Below, piece by piece: positions 1-15,700 of a stretch of DNA of 64,000 nt (the stretch's first letter is position 1; each line of letters starts with the position of its first letter). The DNA is from Opisthocomus hoazin. Taxonomy: Eukaryota > Chordata > Aves > Opisthocomiformes > Opisthocomidae. The stretch is from assembly GCF_030867145.1 (NCBI RefSeq), contig NC_134417.1:10331577-10395576 (forward strand). Direction: 5' to 3'. The notes under the pieces were generated by a model. It was not told the DNA's origin and made no database searches. It was given only the letters and a program-made list of their open reading frames with translations. Both the position numbers and the translations under genes were made by a program.

Positions 1-736
1 GAATGTAAAGCAGGACATAATGAATAATAAAAGGAGAAAAACAATAAAAGAAGAAAACCTACTTTTGATTCTCAAATGAAAAAAAACTTGCAAACTTTTG
101 TGCATCATGTCTTAAACAGAAGTTTTTTGTTTTGTTTCGCTACAAGTCAGCCAGTCAGAAGTAACAAAACGTGCCCAGTAATGCATATGGCAAAGTCACA
201 CTAAACACGCAGAAGCTTTTGAACCTGATTAGCAATGACCGCAGCAAGCCCTCCCTCTGGTACCACGGCTGTCCAGCGCAGAGTACGGAAGCTGTGAGTG
301 TGCAGACAGCTATGCAAGCGATGTCACTCTGCTTCTCAGCTCTTCTCAGCAAGGCACCTGCTGCTCTGCTGAACAAACTACTGGCATATTCTCCACGCAT
401 CTGTCACCAAATAGCTGGATGTTAAAAGCACTCCAGGAGAAAGAAATAAAACCAAAACTCACTTCCACCCTTAAATGGAAAGAAAAGTATTAAATGACTT
501 TGCTATTAGTAACCTACTTCCACAGAACAAGAAAGAAATCTCTTTCCGATGCTCTCCTGTCTGAGAGCTGAAGTGGGAGTTACGTTTCAGCTTCTTTCCT
601 ATTCCTACACCAGCATTAGTGGCCAGAGGGATTTCTGAAGGAGTCAGAGCTGTCTTTCAATTTCCCAAGCAGATGAAAAAGGCAAACTAGCCTGTGGAAG
701 GAGCAGGAGAGTTCAGAACAGGAGCAAATAAAAGGA

Positions 737-757
737 TTATATATATATATATATATC
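737..757. repeat. (TA)n microsatellite
   Basis: An uninterrupted run of alternating T and A of about 20 bases lies within the presumed IRS1 intron. It is a simple repeat, likely polymorphic in length, with no evident function. Confidence 0.9.
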
Positions 758-3700
758 TATCTCAAACATGGAAAGCATCAGTAAGTTTAAGAGAACAGCC
801 TGAAGTATTAAGCTGCGTGGTGCAACATGTTCCAGCCTCTCAATCTTGACTGCAGAATCAGCAGCTCCAAATTCCTCTGGCGAGTACTAGGAAAGAGGCA
901 ATTCAGCTGCATCACTGTTTCTTCACATAATGTGCTGTTATTTTCCAGTTCTAAATAGGGAATGGTGTGTGCCTCAACATTTAAGTAAAACCAATTTATA
1001 ACATTATTAAAGGATACAGTTCTCTTGGGAAAAAAAACAAACATTCCTACCTACACAAAACTACCTTGCACTTTCTGTACAATTTAAATAAGCTTTATAC
1101 TCAGAAATCATGTTTCCATTCCTTAACAAAAGGTGCAAATAATTAGTTCATTAAAATGAAGCCATTCTCAAACGGTTTTCCTTTCATCCTATAAATTCTC
1201 TTCTGCCTTGTCCAGCTCTAGATATTCTGTGTACTTTGATCACACATGACATCAGAAAATCTTAGATGCAATTTCATAAGCTGAAGAAAACACTAAAACT
1301 CCACTGCTAACTTCACATTATGTCTGCTGCCTTTTCTTTATGAACAGTTTTAGTCTTAAGAGGCAAGTCTCTTACTCTGAAACCTTAACAAAGCTCCTAT
1401 TTCAGTTCTTCAAGTTTTATTTTCCTTGCAACTTTTGTATGGACAAGCTATTTTCAAAACATTTTGAAACCTGTATATGCAACAACAACCTGTTAGCGAG
1501 TAAGCTGCCAGTATACACACATTTGCTATATTAGCACATGCTAAATCAGGTTTTTGTTTCTTTACTCCACGCATCCCAAGTTTGCTTAACTTAGTAAAAA
1601 GACTACTACTATTGCATTTACCTTGGCATGTATATTTAGTCCTCCCCTAAAAAGCAATCCACCCACATAAGTCAGAGGCAATAAATAACATCATTTATAA
1701 TCTGTTTAAGACAGGCAAAGGCTACGTGTCAAACATTACAGCTCATCTCTCTCCTCTTTCCAATTCTCTGCTCTATTCATTAGATCAAATCTTTTGCTTT
1801 CTCTAATCTGCATTTGCCATTAAAAAACATTAGATTTAAACTCCCTTCAAAACATACAGTACTTAATAAGAGAAAACTGAGGAACTGACAAATGAAATTT
1901 AGATACTGCCTTAAAGCTGCGCTTATAACTTTGACAGTTCTTGTTTTATACCTCTATCCACAGCGGCAAAAAACCATTCACAGTCATTTCAAAGGCTCTG
2001 AAAGGCTGCCCCAGGAATGTCTGAGCTGAACACAGTCCATTCTGCCCGTCTTCAGTGGTCACTTCTCAGTGGTCAGTCTGGTCTCACATCACAGACTGAA
2101 CGTCAGAATGGAAGAGGTATTTACCCTCAGTTGATGAGCAGTGTTTACGTGTTTTCACCGATACCTGTCCTATTCCATTTGAGCCAATTACTAAGTTGAG
2201 GTTCCCTAGACTGGGACTTTCATCTATTAAGGCATTAAGTTATTAAGGGAGATGAGGCACACAGGTTAGTGCACCTAAGACGAGTATCTGTTATCCTACA
2301 TCTCTTCTGAACTGGTCATGCTTGACTATAAGGTAATGGACACAGTATAGAGGAGTAAACATCAAACAGTTTCATCCAAGAATTTTCAGGCAAGATCAAA
2401 CTACACCATTCTGTCAATCCTTTAAGAGTATCTCCTAGGTATGTGATAATGGTTTTTGCCAATAGATCAGTACATCCTAGTTACCAAACCTATAAAACGT
2501 TTAGGGAGACTGCACAGTAGGGATGTGCCAATATATGCTGCTGAAAAGATGCTTCTACAGCTGAAACAATACAAACCCTCAGCTTTACAGGCATAGCCTG
2601 GACTATACATGCAAGTGGCACAGATCCCATCACGAACCATGCTCATGGAGCTGGAGCACGTGCGTTTCCTACTACAGATAACCCTGTCACTTGCTCTAGT
2701 GACAAGCATGTGACTTGCACAAAACAAATACAAGATCTGATGGTCTAAGGAAGTGGCATTTTGTAGCACGGGATAGGAATTTTAGTACTAATTAAAAAGC
2801 CTGAAGAAAAAAGAATTACAACTTAAAACAAACTGCCAAGTTGCAAAAGAAACAGTATATATATTGACTGTGATAATTAAGAAAAAATATTGCACATGCA
2901 CTTTTAAAACGAAAAGCTAATTTAGTGCTTAGGAGCACTGTGCTCACTCAAGTCTGCGCTGACTCAGGAGAATGCAATCCCCCGTTTATCCACGGAACAG
3001 GTTTGCCTCCAACAGCTGATTCCTCCTACTTCCTCGAAACTCTTTCCGGCCTCTTCAGCAGCAGCAAAACCAAAGCCGTCAGTTGTCCTGGCAGCCAGCT
3101 TCAGCGCGTATTGATGTTTTAACTTTGAGCATCAGCAGCCTATGCCTTCACGAGCAGGCTGAGCGCAGCGTCAGCAGCGCGGCAGGAGCAAAACCGCCCC
3201 GGCGCTCACCGACCACAAGGCATCTTCTGCGCATTTCACCCCGGTATGTGACATGTCTCAAGCTCAGGACCCACACCAGCCGAGCAGGCAGCACCTAGAA
3301 GAGGATTCCGCTTCTGCCTCTGAGCCAGTCACCTTAGTCCGCCATTAAACACATCCGCGAAGGAAAAGCAAAGCCGGGCAGCAAATAAACCTCATTTAAC
3401 AGCTTTCCTGCTGCTCTTGCCTTGAGGCATTTAGAAGTGTCTAACACCACCACAACAAAACATATCTAAAAGGAACTGTTTGATGACTTCTAAACCACAG
3501 AAAAGTTAAAAGACTGATCTAGAAAAATTTTTAAATTAACTTAGAAAGGCACAAAATGGATCCGCAGATGAAGTGAAAGAAAAAGGAAAGCTGCATAGAA
3601 GACTTCAGTCTCCATTAATTCCCAGCCTTAAATTGCCCCACGCAAGTCTAATGTTTAGATTCCCTGGTAGCTCCTCTAAAATGCTTTATCAGACTGATAC

Positions 3701-6700
3701 AGCAAGGAAAGCAGACATGTACCCTCTGTCCCCTCAGGTCACTTACTCACAAGATATAAAATACCATTCCACTGCTTCTCAGAACACTCTGAAATATTCT
3801 TCCATCATTTATGTGACCTCATCCTTAAGGACACTTTTGAAAACAGCGTTCGATGACTTCTGACTCACAGCCAGTGGTTTCACTGGCAGCCAAACATGTG
3901 CACTCCAAAACACTCTCAACAATCTAAATTGCAAATACAGTACAAGTATATCAAGTTCCCTTTACAGTTTCTGGCTTCATATGCGAGGGGAAAAACCACT
4001 CGAAAACAAACAGAATCAAAGCTATACCCTACCTTATGCAAAGGACTTGAGTTATAGCAGGATCGTGAATGTTTTGTCCAAAAAGATAGCCCAACTGTCT
4101 CTTTGTGCTTCAATAAAGCTAAGCAAACAGCTTTCAGCAAGAAACAGAGGGAATCTTTTACTGACAGTGGGTAAAAACAGCTAGTAAAAATACGAAGTAA
4201 AAGGAAACACAGAGGGGAGGAAAAACACATCTTTATCCCCTGAAGTACAAGACAGAATAAAAAAAAAGAAAAGTCTGTTTCAGAATGACGGGTTTGGCAT
4301 CAAAATTCGTAATTACCCTCGTATCTTCTCTCTCCCTTTTGCCTTTCTGAAATTCTAAGCTAATTTGAGAGCTCTCTGAACTTCTTCCCCAAGGCAAACA
4401 CACGAAGCAAACTTCTGGAAAACTACCCCGTCTCTTCTGCGTGGCAGAGCACAGCTGTGGAAGGAAAGGGTGTGCTCCCTTTGAAGTCTCATTACTAGCA
4501 CTTGTATCTGTTAAATATAGCTCTCCCTCCCGCACAGCTCAAGCGATCACACCGTGCGTTTTGATGCCTCTTGCTTGTCTGTACCAGTTGCCTGGCTGCT
4601 GCTCTCTCTCAGGTGCCCCCAGAAGAGGAACCTCCCAAGCTACCCGATTTTATCATCCCTGAAATCACTGAAGATTTAGATGACTGGTAAAGAGTTAGCA
4701 GCTCTTTCCCCCTCTTCCAAATGCTACAGTTCCAGGCTGTTTTACGGGGAGCGACGCCGGCTCTGCTCAGTGCTGTGCTGCACGTGTAGCTCACACGAGG
4801 TGAACGGAGCACTCTACACAGGCCGTGTGATGGTTCTGGGGAGGGAAAAAGACAGGCGATCTGCCATTTGCTTTTTAACAAAGTATCACCTTAAGTTAAA
4901 AAGCATCCAGTTCTTATTAAATAACGAAAGATGTGCCTTTTAAGAAGACGGCTGTTATTCTTCAATACCAATCGTCAAGTAGAGACAGCAAGAAAGGTCA
5001 CCAGGCAATGAAAGCAATCACAGCCGCGACTCAAAGTTAAACACGAGGAAAGGAAGCTGGTACACACGTCACATTGCTGGTTACAGTCTTTATGACGCAG
5101 GCTTGAAGAAAATCCTAGTGCCAGCACTTCGGGACAAGTTTCGGCAGAAACAGCTGCCGGGATGGAGGAGGGGGAGAAAGCCCGACAACTCGCATTTTGT
5201 GAACAAGGTGAGGCTTATTGATTTGGGGTTTATGAAGACTTTGAATCTCAGCAGCAGCAGAACATTCCGTGTTTGGACACCGCCCCGCCAGCGCCGTACA
5301 GGAACTGAAGTGATAACCAGCGATACTGATTATTCGTAGTGTTTGCACTGCAACAGCACACAGCAGCCTCAGTCACAGCTGAAGGCATCACTTTACTGGC
5401 CGCTGAACAAACAAAGTAAAATGACAGTCCCTGCCCCAGCAGATCTATAGGGAAAGAAAAGAGAGACAAGTAGATCCATCAGAGCACAGGGAAATAACAG
5501 CACAGTATCTCTCAACATGTTGTGGGACACATATACAACTTACCAAAGGCCACAACCAGGCTACTTCTCATTAATTAATAAACATATGCTGCAATTGCGT
5601 ACCTATTCAACATCCTTCCTACATCCACATCAGCGAACTTCCATCGGAACAGCAAGGCTTCTTACCTTCACCTATGCTTAACAGACTAGTGCAGGACACA
5701 TAACGCTAAAAGAGAGCGCACTTGGAACACGGCTTGGGCGTCTTCATTCCCTCTCTTCTCTTCAAAGTGACCATCACCTAAAGCTTTACAAATACATCCT
5801 CACTATTGTGGTGCACCAGATTAGCATTTGGATGGTCAGAAGATGAGCAACGGGTTACAGCTGCCTGGCTTCTATAAATTCCTTCATGGCCAGAGGCCTC
5901 AGATGATGTGGTTACTGCTTCCAAACTCAGCCCACTGAGTCCACTGCAGAGGTCACCCCTCAGGTATCCTATATCCCATGTCTAGGTTGGTCCTTTCTAA
6001 GCAAAAATTTAATTAACTAATTTTGATCTTCGGGACCTGCTCTCTATTTGGCATTTCTTGAAAAGATCCAGCAGATTTTTCTTTGAAGTTCATTATTTTT
6101 CCCCTTCTCTGTCTTTCTAGTCCTGAAACATGAGGAAGAATCTTTATTTCTCCTCCTTTGAAAGAATGCCTTGAGTTTTAATCATTTAATCCTTGTTACA
6201 AAAGCAATTAAGCACACATGTGTTTCTAACTCTCAAATAAGTAGTACAATGGTAAAAAGTCCAAATCAAAATACTTGCCTGTAGACCTGAGAAACAAAAC
6301 CTAAAATCTGCCTTGTGGCACAAAAAAGTGCATCCCCTTCTCATGCTTAACAGCAAAGTAAATTACTGATCTATTCCCTTCATGTCAAAGTCATATTCTG
6401 GGCAAGGTAAACTATCAGTTCATCTGCTGTTGATAATGACAGGCTTACAGAGTATGCCTCAAACATTGTATTTGTTCTACAAGCTAACTGTTACAGAGTT
6501 TAGTGTCATGCATTTCCCAAGGACCAAGAGATTGTCTGCTTCTGCAAGCACAGAGAGAGAAGACAAATATCCTTTCAGGATAGCTATTCAAGAGAAAACA
6601 AACCAAAATAACAAGAAACCCCCCATCTCACTACATAATTCAGCACAATCACGCCCATTTCTATTAATAACCGGAATTCATCTTAGAAAAACCACAAAAC

Positions 6701-9700
6701 TCTCCACAGCTGAAAGACAGAAAAATCACTAGAGTAATTAACACTCCTAAGCAGAAATTCAGGTTTCTAACCAGAGGTGCCCAGCAACATTTCGGTATCC
6801 CTGACCTAGCAGGTATGAGACAGGACCATGTAAGGAGATGCAGACCCTTCTGGAGCAGGGGTTGAAAGCAAACAGGAAGTCCAGGAGTGTCTGAAAAATG
6901 CACTAGACTAACCATAAAGGATGAGATTTGGCTGCTTAACATCAAATGGGTTTATACAAAAACAAAACAAAAGAACCTTTGTGCATAAGGCTCACTTCCA
7001 GCCATTACACTTAGAAAGTTTCAGTGATCCTAATGCAGGAAAAGACCAAGCCCCTTCTGCTTCACACCACCAGTATAATGCCTCAAGGCACAGTTATCGT
7101 CCTGTCCCAATGAAATCAGCACTCTGAAAAATGAATGAAAATGTTGCAAGGAGATGATGATCACGGTTTCATGTCTATCTGAAGCCAGTACAAGCCTGTA
7201 CTGCTGTTGTCGTCAGTGTTCCCAACTATTTCACATACCCTCACCGCACACAGCACCCCCTCCTTTGCCCAAGGCACAAGTGACTGCGCAGTAGCATGAG
7301 GAATTGGATCTGAACTAAAACTTGATTTCTCCCCTCCCCAAGCCAGGTTACTATTAGCCGGGATTAGGTCCCTGATGTATCTGCCTGCTCAGCTACACGA
7401 CTACTTGTACTCAGACGAAGGAGGTGGCAGCACAGGAGCAGGAGTAAGAATACTTCTGCAAAATGACAGTCTGAAAAGTCGCTGCGAAAGGATGGTGTAC
7501 ACACACGCCCGAAGCCTCACACAGGCGCTCATGTACAAGTCCCATCCGTGCTCTGAACTGACACAAACTACCCCTTGTCCAGAGGCTGTTCAGAGACAGG
7601 TCTGTAACCGCACCTGATCCAGTGACCCCTCTTCTTCCTGGGAAAGAGGAGGTCCGCACGAGGCAGCGCGGTCAGCTCGGCAGCCTGACTCAGCAAGGGA
7701 ACATAGTGCCATACGCCATCATCACCACCGTAAAGGGCTGACGGGGAGGGGGGGAAATCTGGTGTAGTCAGAGGGAACTTGAGCCGGTGACTGAACCTTG
7801 AATAGCCATTGATACCTGCAATCCACATAAACAAACAAAGTCACTGAACTTCCCCTGGTTAAAATTATACCCAGTTGTTAAAAAAAAAAGAAACAACAAA
7901 CCAAACCCTGATCTCCTATGAAACGTCTCTGTGTTTTCCCCAAAGGTCTAAATGAATCTTTCACTTTGTACCATCGTTTTCTTTCACTCAGACCAGTCAC
8001 TATTACGCATGGTATTAAAACACTTGCATTAAAATGCTAACTTTCTTAATTCATAATTTTTGTTTCTCTGTACAAGTTTGTATGTAGGTCAGCCTTTAAT
8101 ATTGTAGATTTTTTTTCTTGCTTAATCAAAGCCTTGTGTATGAGGACACTGACACACAGTAACAGTAACGTGGTATTATTCAGCCAAATCAAAACACCCT
8201 ATGTTCAACAAACAGAAGTATAAAACAGATTTACAAACCTATGACACACACATCAGAAATATTTCACAAGTGATTTTCATTTCAAATCTTTGATTACCCT
8301 TCTTCTCTGGAAAACAATGCTCTTGGGCAGAGTGGCTTAAACAGCACAGAGCACACAACTCTCGCTCTAATGCACACACACACTTCCACAGGAAAGAAAG
8401 AACTAAAGAAAATAAGAGTTCAGTAGCATTCACCAGCTTTTAAAAACTGATAAAGAACCCTTGGAAAAGAGCATTTCTGAACATACAGCAGCACTACAGC
8501 ACTGCGAACCCTACCTACTTCCCTCTGCTCGGTCAATATTACCAAGGAAACTCCGCTCTGATGCAGTCAACAGATGTTTTGTTACCAATTCCGAAATGAT
8601 AAAATACCTCCAACAGTCTACAAACACACGAGCAGAGTCATCTCTTCCTCCTGCCTTCAGGAAAATGGCACAAAGGACTACCTGGATTAAAAATTTACCT
8701 GTGGTATGGAGAAATCAAAACTAAGCTGATTTTTCTAAGGCACTGCAATTCAAACTGCAAACAGATCCAAAAGCAACGGCAGAAACAAGGAAGAAACCCT
8801 GGGGAGATGTGTCTCGAGCAGAAGGTGAAGCTGCTTCAAATGCCACATGGCTGTGCTGGATGGTCCTTGAAGAGGAGATGCCACCACATGGCGCAGATGA
8901 ACTGAGCTTGTGCTGAATGTCTGCAACAATACATTGAATGTTTGGGTCCAGTTCTCCTCATTTACGCTTCCCATACCACTGCTAGTAACAAACTGGCCGC
9001 CGGCCACTGAAAAGAGTGCGTTGTGTAACCTTCAGGTGCTGTGGCAGAATGAACTTGGGGGAATCCTGTCACTGATAGAAAAACACATTCTCTAGAAGAC
9101 ACCGAGTATTTGCACTGCCAGAGCTACTTAAGGTGGAAGAAAACTACTCATCCATCTGGATCGGTGGATTTCCATGAGTCTGTGAAGAGGAGGAACATAA
9201 CCTGAACGCTCATGCAACACAAAATTTAAGGTTCTTTTCCAAAGAGGTAAGAAACCTGTGTCTGCATTCTCTTCCATGTGTTTTTGGAAACACCGAAGAC
9301 ACACCTTTATACTAAAAAAAAGGGGGAAAGAACTAAAGTTCCCTCACTTCCTTGCTCAGAAAATCCTCATTGTTTGGATGAGCCACTAAATTAACTTCAG
9401 CTGTAGAGAAAATGACTCATTAAACAGAACAATCGGAAATTTCACTGAAGAGAGGGGGAGGAGGTAAGCAGGAACTTTAACCTTCCCCCTCTCCTGCCAA
9501 ATAAACGACACAGTAGTTTGAAAAAAACAAACACAATGCAGTAACACTTCTTAATAAATAAAACAGAAAGCTACAGAAAATTGAGGCAAAGGAAAAAAAA
9601 AAGCCAAGCTACAAATGACTGCAGTAGCTCATGCAGCATTTTAATCCCCCAGCTGTATTCAAAACACATCTGAAACCCTTGCAGGGAGCAGCAGAAAGGC

Positions 9701-12700
9701 AGAGCTATCTCTAAGAGGTCACTTCCTAATGTAGATCATAATGTCAGAAGTTAAACAAATAGTTAAAAGCAAGTTTTGTTTTTACAGTCACACATTTGCC
9801 GGACAACATGCATTCACATTCAGTTTTGTATCACATCACAGGGGACAACATGCAAAAGATTTTTTAATGAAAGAACAATTTTTTTTTTCCCAGACTCACC
9901 CAAGTTGCTAGAAGAACATCAACAGGAAACATTTCAGGGAGACTGATGCTTCCTTCTGCTGGGGTCAGTTACTTACTGAATCCTCGTATAATCACTAAAT
10001 TTGAAGAGAATTGGGGGCAGAAAGGTGGGAACACTGCCTGCTTCTCCTATGACATCTTCAGCAAACTGTATCAGAAGGTCTGAAAGACAGCTGTTTGAAG
10101 CCACTACATATATTTTTTTATTTTCACCTGAAAATGTCTTCCACATCTGTATGACCTTGTCTAAAGTAGAAAGGCTGATTTGTCAGTGTGGATTTTGGTT
10201 TTAGTGGTAAAGGTTTGTTTGAGAAGATGACTAACACAGACAGTTAAACCAGTTTGAATACTAAAGGAGCAGGTGCAGGTTTGCCAGTGAAAGATGCCTT
10301 TTCTCAGACACAGCTTACTATTCCTTACCTGAACTAAACCAAGCCATAATGGAGAAGGGGTTTTTCCACCTATACTGCATTCACACTTAAAAGTAGTCCC
10401 TCCATGCCAAGTGAAGAGCAAACCCATCACAATAAAATCTCTCTGCTTCTAACCTAGCACGCCTGCGAAGGCTTCTGGGGCGGGGGGAATGCTGGTCAGG
10501 ACCACTCCTCACTAAAGGCATGGTTTCACAGCAACTGTGCAGTCAGGCAATCTCAAACAGTTTTTGCCATTGGCAAAAGGAGACCCCAGACCAGAAGCAG
10601 CAGCAGTGAAGGCCAAGACAACTGTAGTTTCAAGGAGAGCATAAGGCACTAATCACACAAGGTGTTCTACCTGAAGTTTTAAATAACCCAAGTCCAGACT
10701 GGGAGAAAAAGTAAGTTTAAATGCTGCCTGAAAGAATACTGCAGATGAGGTTTCACAGTTGGTTTTACCCAAACCAGGAGCAAGTTGCTGCCTAGAGAAG
10801 TGGTCTGGTGTTCCCTCAAGTGTTCCCCTGCACCATCAACCGTGAGCAACCACAGGTGATGCCAAAACCAAGTCTCCAGAAGGAATACCCGGTCAAGGAG
10901 GCAGCAACAACACCACGGTGGCCTTCAATTACTTTCAGTTGATGGCAAAGCTGTGCCCTGCATTCTGCTTCCAAAGTGGAATGACTACCTGTACTTACAG
11001 CTCTTTCTGGCCTTAAATCTACGTACCTGCATGAACTGAGCCTAAAGATGCAGAACAGAAAAAGTCACATCAATGGTAAATGTTGCAAGTATGACTGTAG
11101 GATATGCAGATAAAGCCAGAGACGTGAAAACAGATTCCACACAGTGATTTGTATCACTCCTGACTTCACAAAAACAAAACAAAAACCTTCAAAAAGTTAC
11201 AGTGAAGATCAGTAAGAAGCTACTGTAAGAGCGTATCTGTTAAAAACACAGACAGGTTGCAAAGATATAGAAACAACAGGAGTCCTGTAACGCAAAGGCT
11301 ATCACTAACTGTTCTCTAGTCCTGTTTATTCTAAGCACACAGCAGTAGCAGTCCTGCTAATAGTCTTTTGCTTTTACCTGTTCCTTCAACCTAAACGCAA
11401 ATGCTAACTAAAATGTGACCCAAATCCATAAAGCACAATTAACATCAGAGCAGTTATTCAATAAAGGAATAAAAGCTGATGAGCTACTCTAACGAACACA
11501 GGAGTAAACAAGCTTGAATCAAGACAGATCAAACGTCTTGCCAATCTTGAGGAGAAGAATTTTTGGAAAAGATCAAATACCCAAGGTAGAAAATAAATTA
11601 GATGTTGAATTACAGATCATTTTGTAGCACTTTAGAACTAACTCATTACTATAGCTAATTAAAATTAATGGGGACTTGCTATTAATTCAAATAGAACAGT
11701 GTAGTAACAGCTTACAGAATTAAAAAAAAAAAAAAGTTAAAGGGACACATTCTAAATGAGGCATGTTGCCCTGGTCCCATCGACTTCAAGTAGGTACAGC
11801 AGTTTATACCAGTTGAGGATTCCTCCCCTTCCCCGCCAAGAGAAGAAATACTTCATGGCACTCTCATGCAGAAGGATCATCATTCAAACCTTCCTGCAAA
11901 ATACGTTTACACAAATGTTACCAACATCTTACACAATTTTTTTCCTTTAACAATTCTTGGCACATCAATGCTTTCCACTACAGTAATCCCACAAGGTTAC
12001 CCACATAAGTAACTTCATTCATACCTATGTTTAAAATTTTATAACAGCCTATCAAACTAAGAGATTATGAATCATTCAAGCCATTAAAGCCCAATTACAT
12101 CAACTGAAACATGAGCTTCCCAGAATTATTCCAGCATCTCCTTCTGCTCACTCAGCCTCTGTACACCTTCCTACACAACTTTGCCTCCTCTAACCTTGTG
12201 AAGTTTCTCTTACAGAAGACCCACTAACTGGCCAGCCAATTTACACAGCCTGCCTGTCACTCTTATCCTTCAATACATCTAATCATCCTTTCTCCATACC
12301 TGTGGTTTTGTCCTCTCCTCTCACCCTCCTGACCACCCACCATTTCATGTAGTGTCTGCTCCTCCTCTGGATCACACGAGGTCCTGTAACCAGGTCTCCT
12401 CTGTGCCTAGGCTTTATTTCTGCACGATCATATCAGTTCAGATATATTTAATCATCATGTATATACTGAGACTTGGCTTCACGGTGGATTAATTCAAATT
12501 AAAGTGATTAAAATAATCAAATTCAGATTAGCAAATGAGGAAACTTATCTTTTTATGCTCTTAATGGTCATTCTCAAAGAGCTATAACCACTAAATCATG
12601 CTGATTTGCAATATAACCTTTTAATTTAGCATTTGGTATGGTCCCTAGTTAGACAATACTGTTCGTGTATATTTATGCAGATTCTTCACATAAAATTAAT

Positions 12701-15700
12701 GACCGATACAGGTCACTGTTTACTAGCTGGTTAAATTTTGTATTTATGACCTTTCAAGCTGTGTTTGAATTAAAATCAGGATCAAACTGTAAAACAGAAT
12801 GCTCTGTATTTAGTTATCAGTTAACTAAAAACTAACGAAATATCCTGAACACATAAGGAATTCCGCTGCTTAACAAAATAAACCTTGCATTTAAAGACAA
12901 TTCCTTTTGGTTTTTTTTAAGCTTCCTCTTTATTTAGTTGGTGAAACTGAGTGGGCTTGGCTACTGTGGACTTCAAAATTTCAGATTTAGTAGAGTTCAT
13001 CGGGTTTTTAAACTAAAGAACTTTAGAAAGGAAATCCATTTTCCTCTCTTTTCAGTTTCAGTTGATCTCACTCAACTTTGACTACTCGTGTAATTAGGCT
13101 AGTCATATACTAAAATGAAAACAAATCTCTCTGGGTATCTACTGAAGAAGCTGCTGTTCTCAAAAATGAGTTTTTAGCACTTCAAACCCTGACTCTGGAC
13201 ACCTCACCAATCACATTCACTAGAGCAATGGTTTTATTTCCTCTAAACACTTGATGGTTACGTTGAGCAAAAGGTCTGTTTTAATTTAACTTAGGTAATA
13301 TTAGTATATTACAGTATATTTAGGCCTGCATACAGGTTTATTTTTGAGAAAGCCTTACAAAAATTCCTTCAACCTGAACCACCCCACTTTCTCAACCTCG
13401 GCTTGCCTTCCCCAGGGATGTGCTACCACCACCTCAGGGTCAAAACAGAATTTAAAAGAAATGTAAATATTTGCTCTCTTCCTGGGAAAGCACTACATCG
13501 AGAGGCGGGGAAAAGAGGGGATGTGCATACGGGGAATTGCATCAGTATAACTGAAGAGTTTTATCAAGCTGGTAAATGCCTGTGTAGGCAACCCCTTCGC
13601 TCTGAAGGGTATTTCCTAATTAAAAATATGCACCCCGTTTTCCAGAGCCTTCCGACTGAAGAAACCTCTCACCACCACCGCCCAATTAGATCAAATTGGG
13701 TGGCTGGCTGTTTTTGTTGTGCGCATGATAATACAAAGACTCTCCAAGTTCCTGCTCAACAAAGGCTTGTGTGAAACAGGCTTTGAAGACACAATAACAT
13801 TCCTCTTGCGAGTTTCAAGCCCGGAGGCTAAAAGCACCAAGTAACTATTCATTCTTCCATCTTGAGACACATTCCTAACCTAGTTCAAAGGCCTGAAAAA
13901 ACATGCCCTAGCTACACGCCTGCACACCTTCAGAAGGGCTTTTCCCTTGTACCAGAGCTTGCTAGGGAAAGAAGTTTTACACAGAAAAGAATTAAATGTA
14001 TTTGAGAGCTATGTTCCATTTTTGACAACCCTTAAATTGTTTAAAGTATTCAAGACTGTCTTGAATGTAAATTGATCGGCTATGTTAATCCATTTAAGAA
14101 TAAAGTTTCACTATCTACATTTTTAAACTACAATGTTCCCACACGGCGCACGGATGCTAGCAGATACCAGTTTCTTAACTTCTGCTCCCAACAAGCAGCC
14201 GTGAGAGGAAGCAGCGGGCACAGCAGTTGTGAAAGGAAGAGGGATGATTTGGAGCTGTTTGGTTTCCATCCCTGCTCTCCTATTTACTTTCATCTATCTC
14301 TGTTTTCATTTCAAACTGGTAAGATAGAAGTAAATCATATATGGCTATCTACCCATACCAAGATATCCAAGGAATCCAAGAACATTCTGCATCATGTTCA
14401 CCAGATGATGATAAAGTCAACAGTATACAAGATTATTTCCAAAATACTGACACTAGACAAATATTAACTTTCAATGGGAAAAATATTTAGTTTTCAACCT
14501 ACAGCTTCCTAAACAAACTAAATTCCTCTTTATACATTTGATTTTGCTGTTTCTCAGAAATCTGAATACCATTATATGCAAAATGAGGAAATATAAACAG
14601 TCACTAAATAATACGTCAGCCTAATTCTAGTTGCCATTCACTTGTATGGAACCACCACAGAGAAACAGCGGGAGCATGCATATGAGAGCAAAGGCAGCCG
14701 AGGTGAGAACACCATTTCCAGCAAAGCAAGTTAGTTAAATCTGTCCAGACATCTTGCAGGACCACATCCCAGATGCGCCAGCCAGCCTGCTTTTTGAGAT
14801 TCCTGAACGACATACAGCAGATAGCAAGCTTCCTTTGTTTGTAATGGTTTTCAGTCCACCTAAGCTTTAGAAATGCTAAGGTTTCCTTACCTGTATTGCA
14901 TTTTACATATGTGATCAAGCAATTAACTATTTAGTACTCGTGCACTTCCCTTTGTTTTTCAAGGGCAACAAATATTCATTATTCTGCAGTTTAGCTGAAC
15001 TATTTTATTAAAAACAAAAAAGAAACAATCGTGCTCTGCAATACTGAAAATCAAAAGTGGACCAACTGCTAAAAATACCTTAACACCGCGAAGCATGAAG
15101 GGATGGTACACTGTGCCTGCGCTTTGCAAGCAAAGAAGTCAAGAACAGAAATAGGGTAAACGTAGCAGGTTAAAGAGAGGCAATTTTTTCACTTTTAACA
15201 AAGCAGTTCCTACCTGTCCAAAATATATATTTTCATCCACCTAGGAATTTAAATTAGTTGCTTTCATTTTCACCAGATGAAAATGGTTCAGTTTTAATTT
15301 ACCACCACTGCAAAAAGGCGAGCATTACTCATTCTTCCCTTTATGCAGCCATCGTATGGATCTTCGTCCCCACCAAAGCAAAGCATTACCTTGCTCACAC
15401 CTGCCAGTCACCTCCTCCAGCAAGCCGAGCTGTCCCACCTGTCTCTAGGAGGTGCAACTGGGCTACCTGCTGTCGGTCGCCTCCAAGAAACACAACTGTG
15501 TTGTGAAAGGAAAACCCTCAGGGATTTATTCCAAGTAGAAAAAAAGAAAAAAATAAGACAACATTGTCTTAGCCTCAAACGACTAAACAACTTGCTAGTT
15601 TATGTCCTCATTATTCTGTAACATTCTGCTCCATAAATGCTACGTTTTACTATTTTGAAGTAACAAGTAATTCAGAATTTGTGATCAGGAATTGCAGGAG

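Noticed and set aside
13403..14467. Plus-strand frames of 123 and 131 codons in the IRS1 intron
   Set aside because: No family resemblance, codon bias or paired splice sites. Treated as chance.
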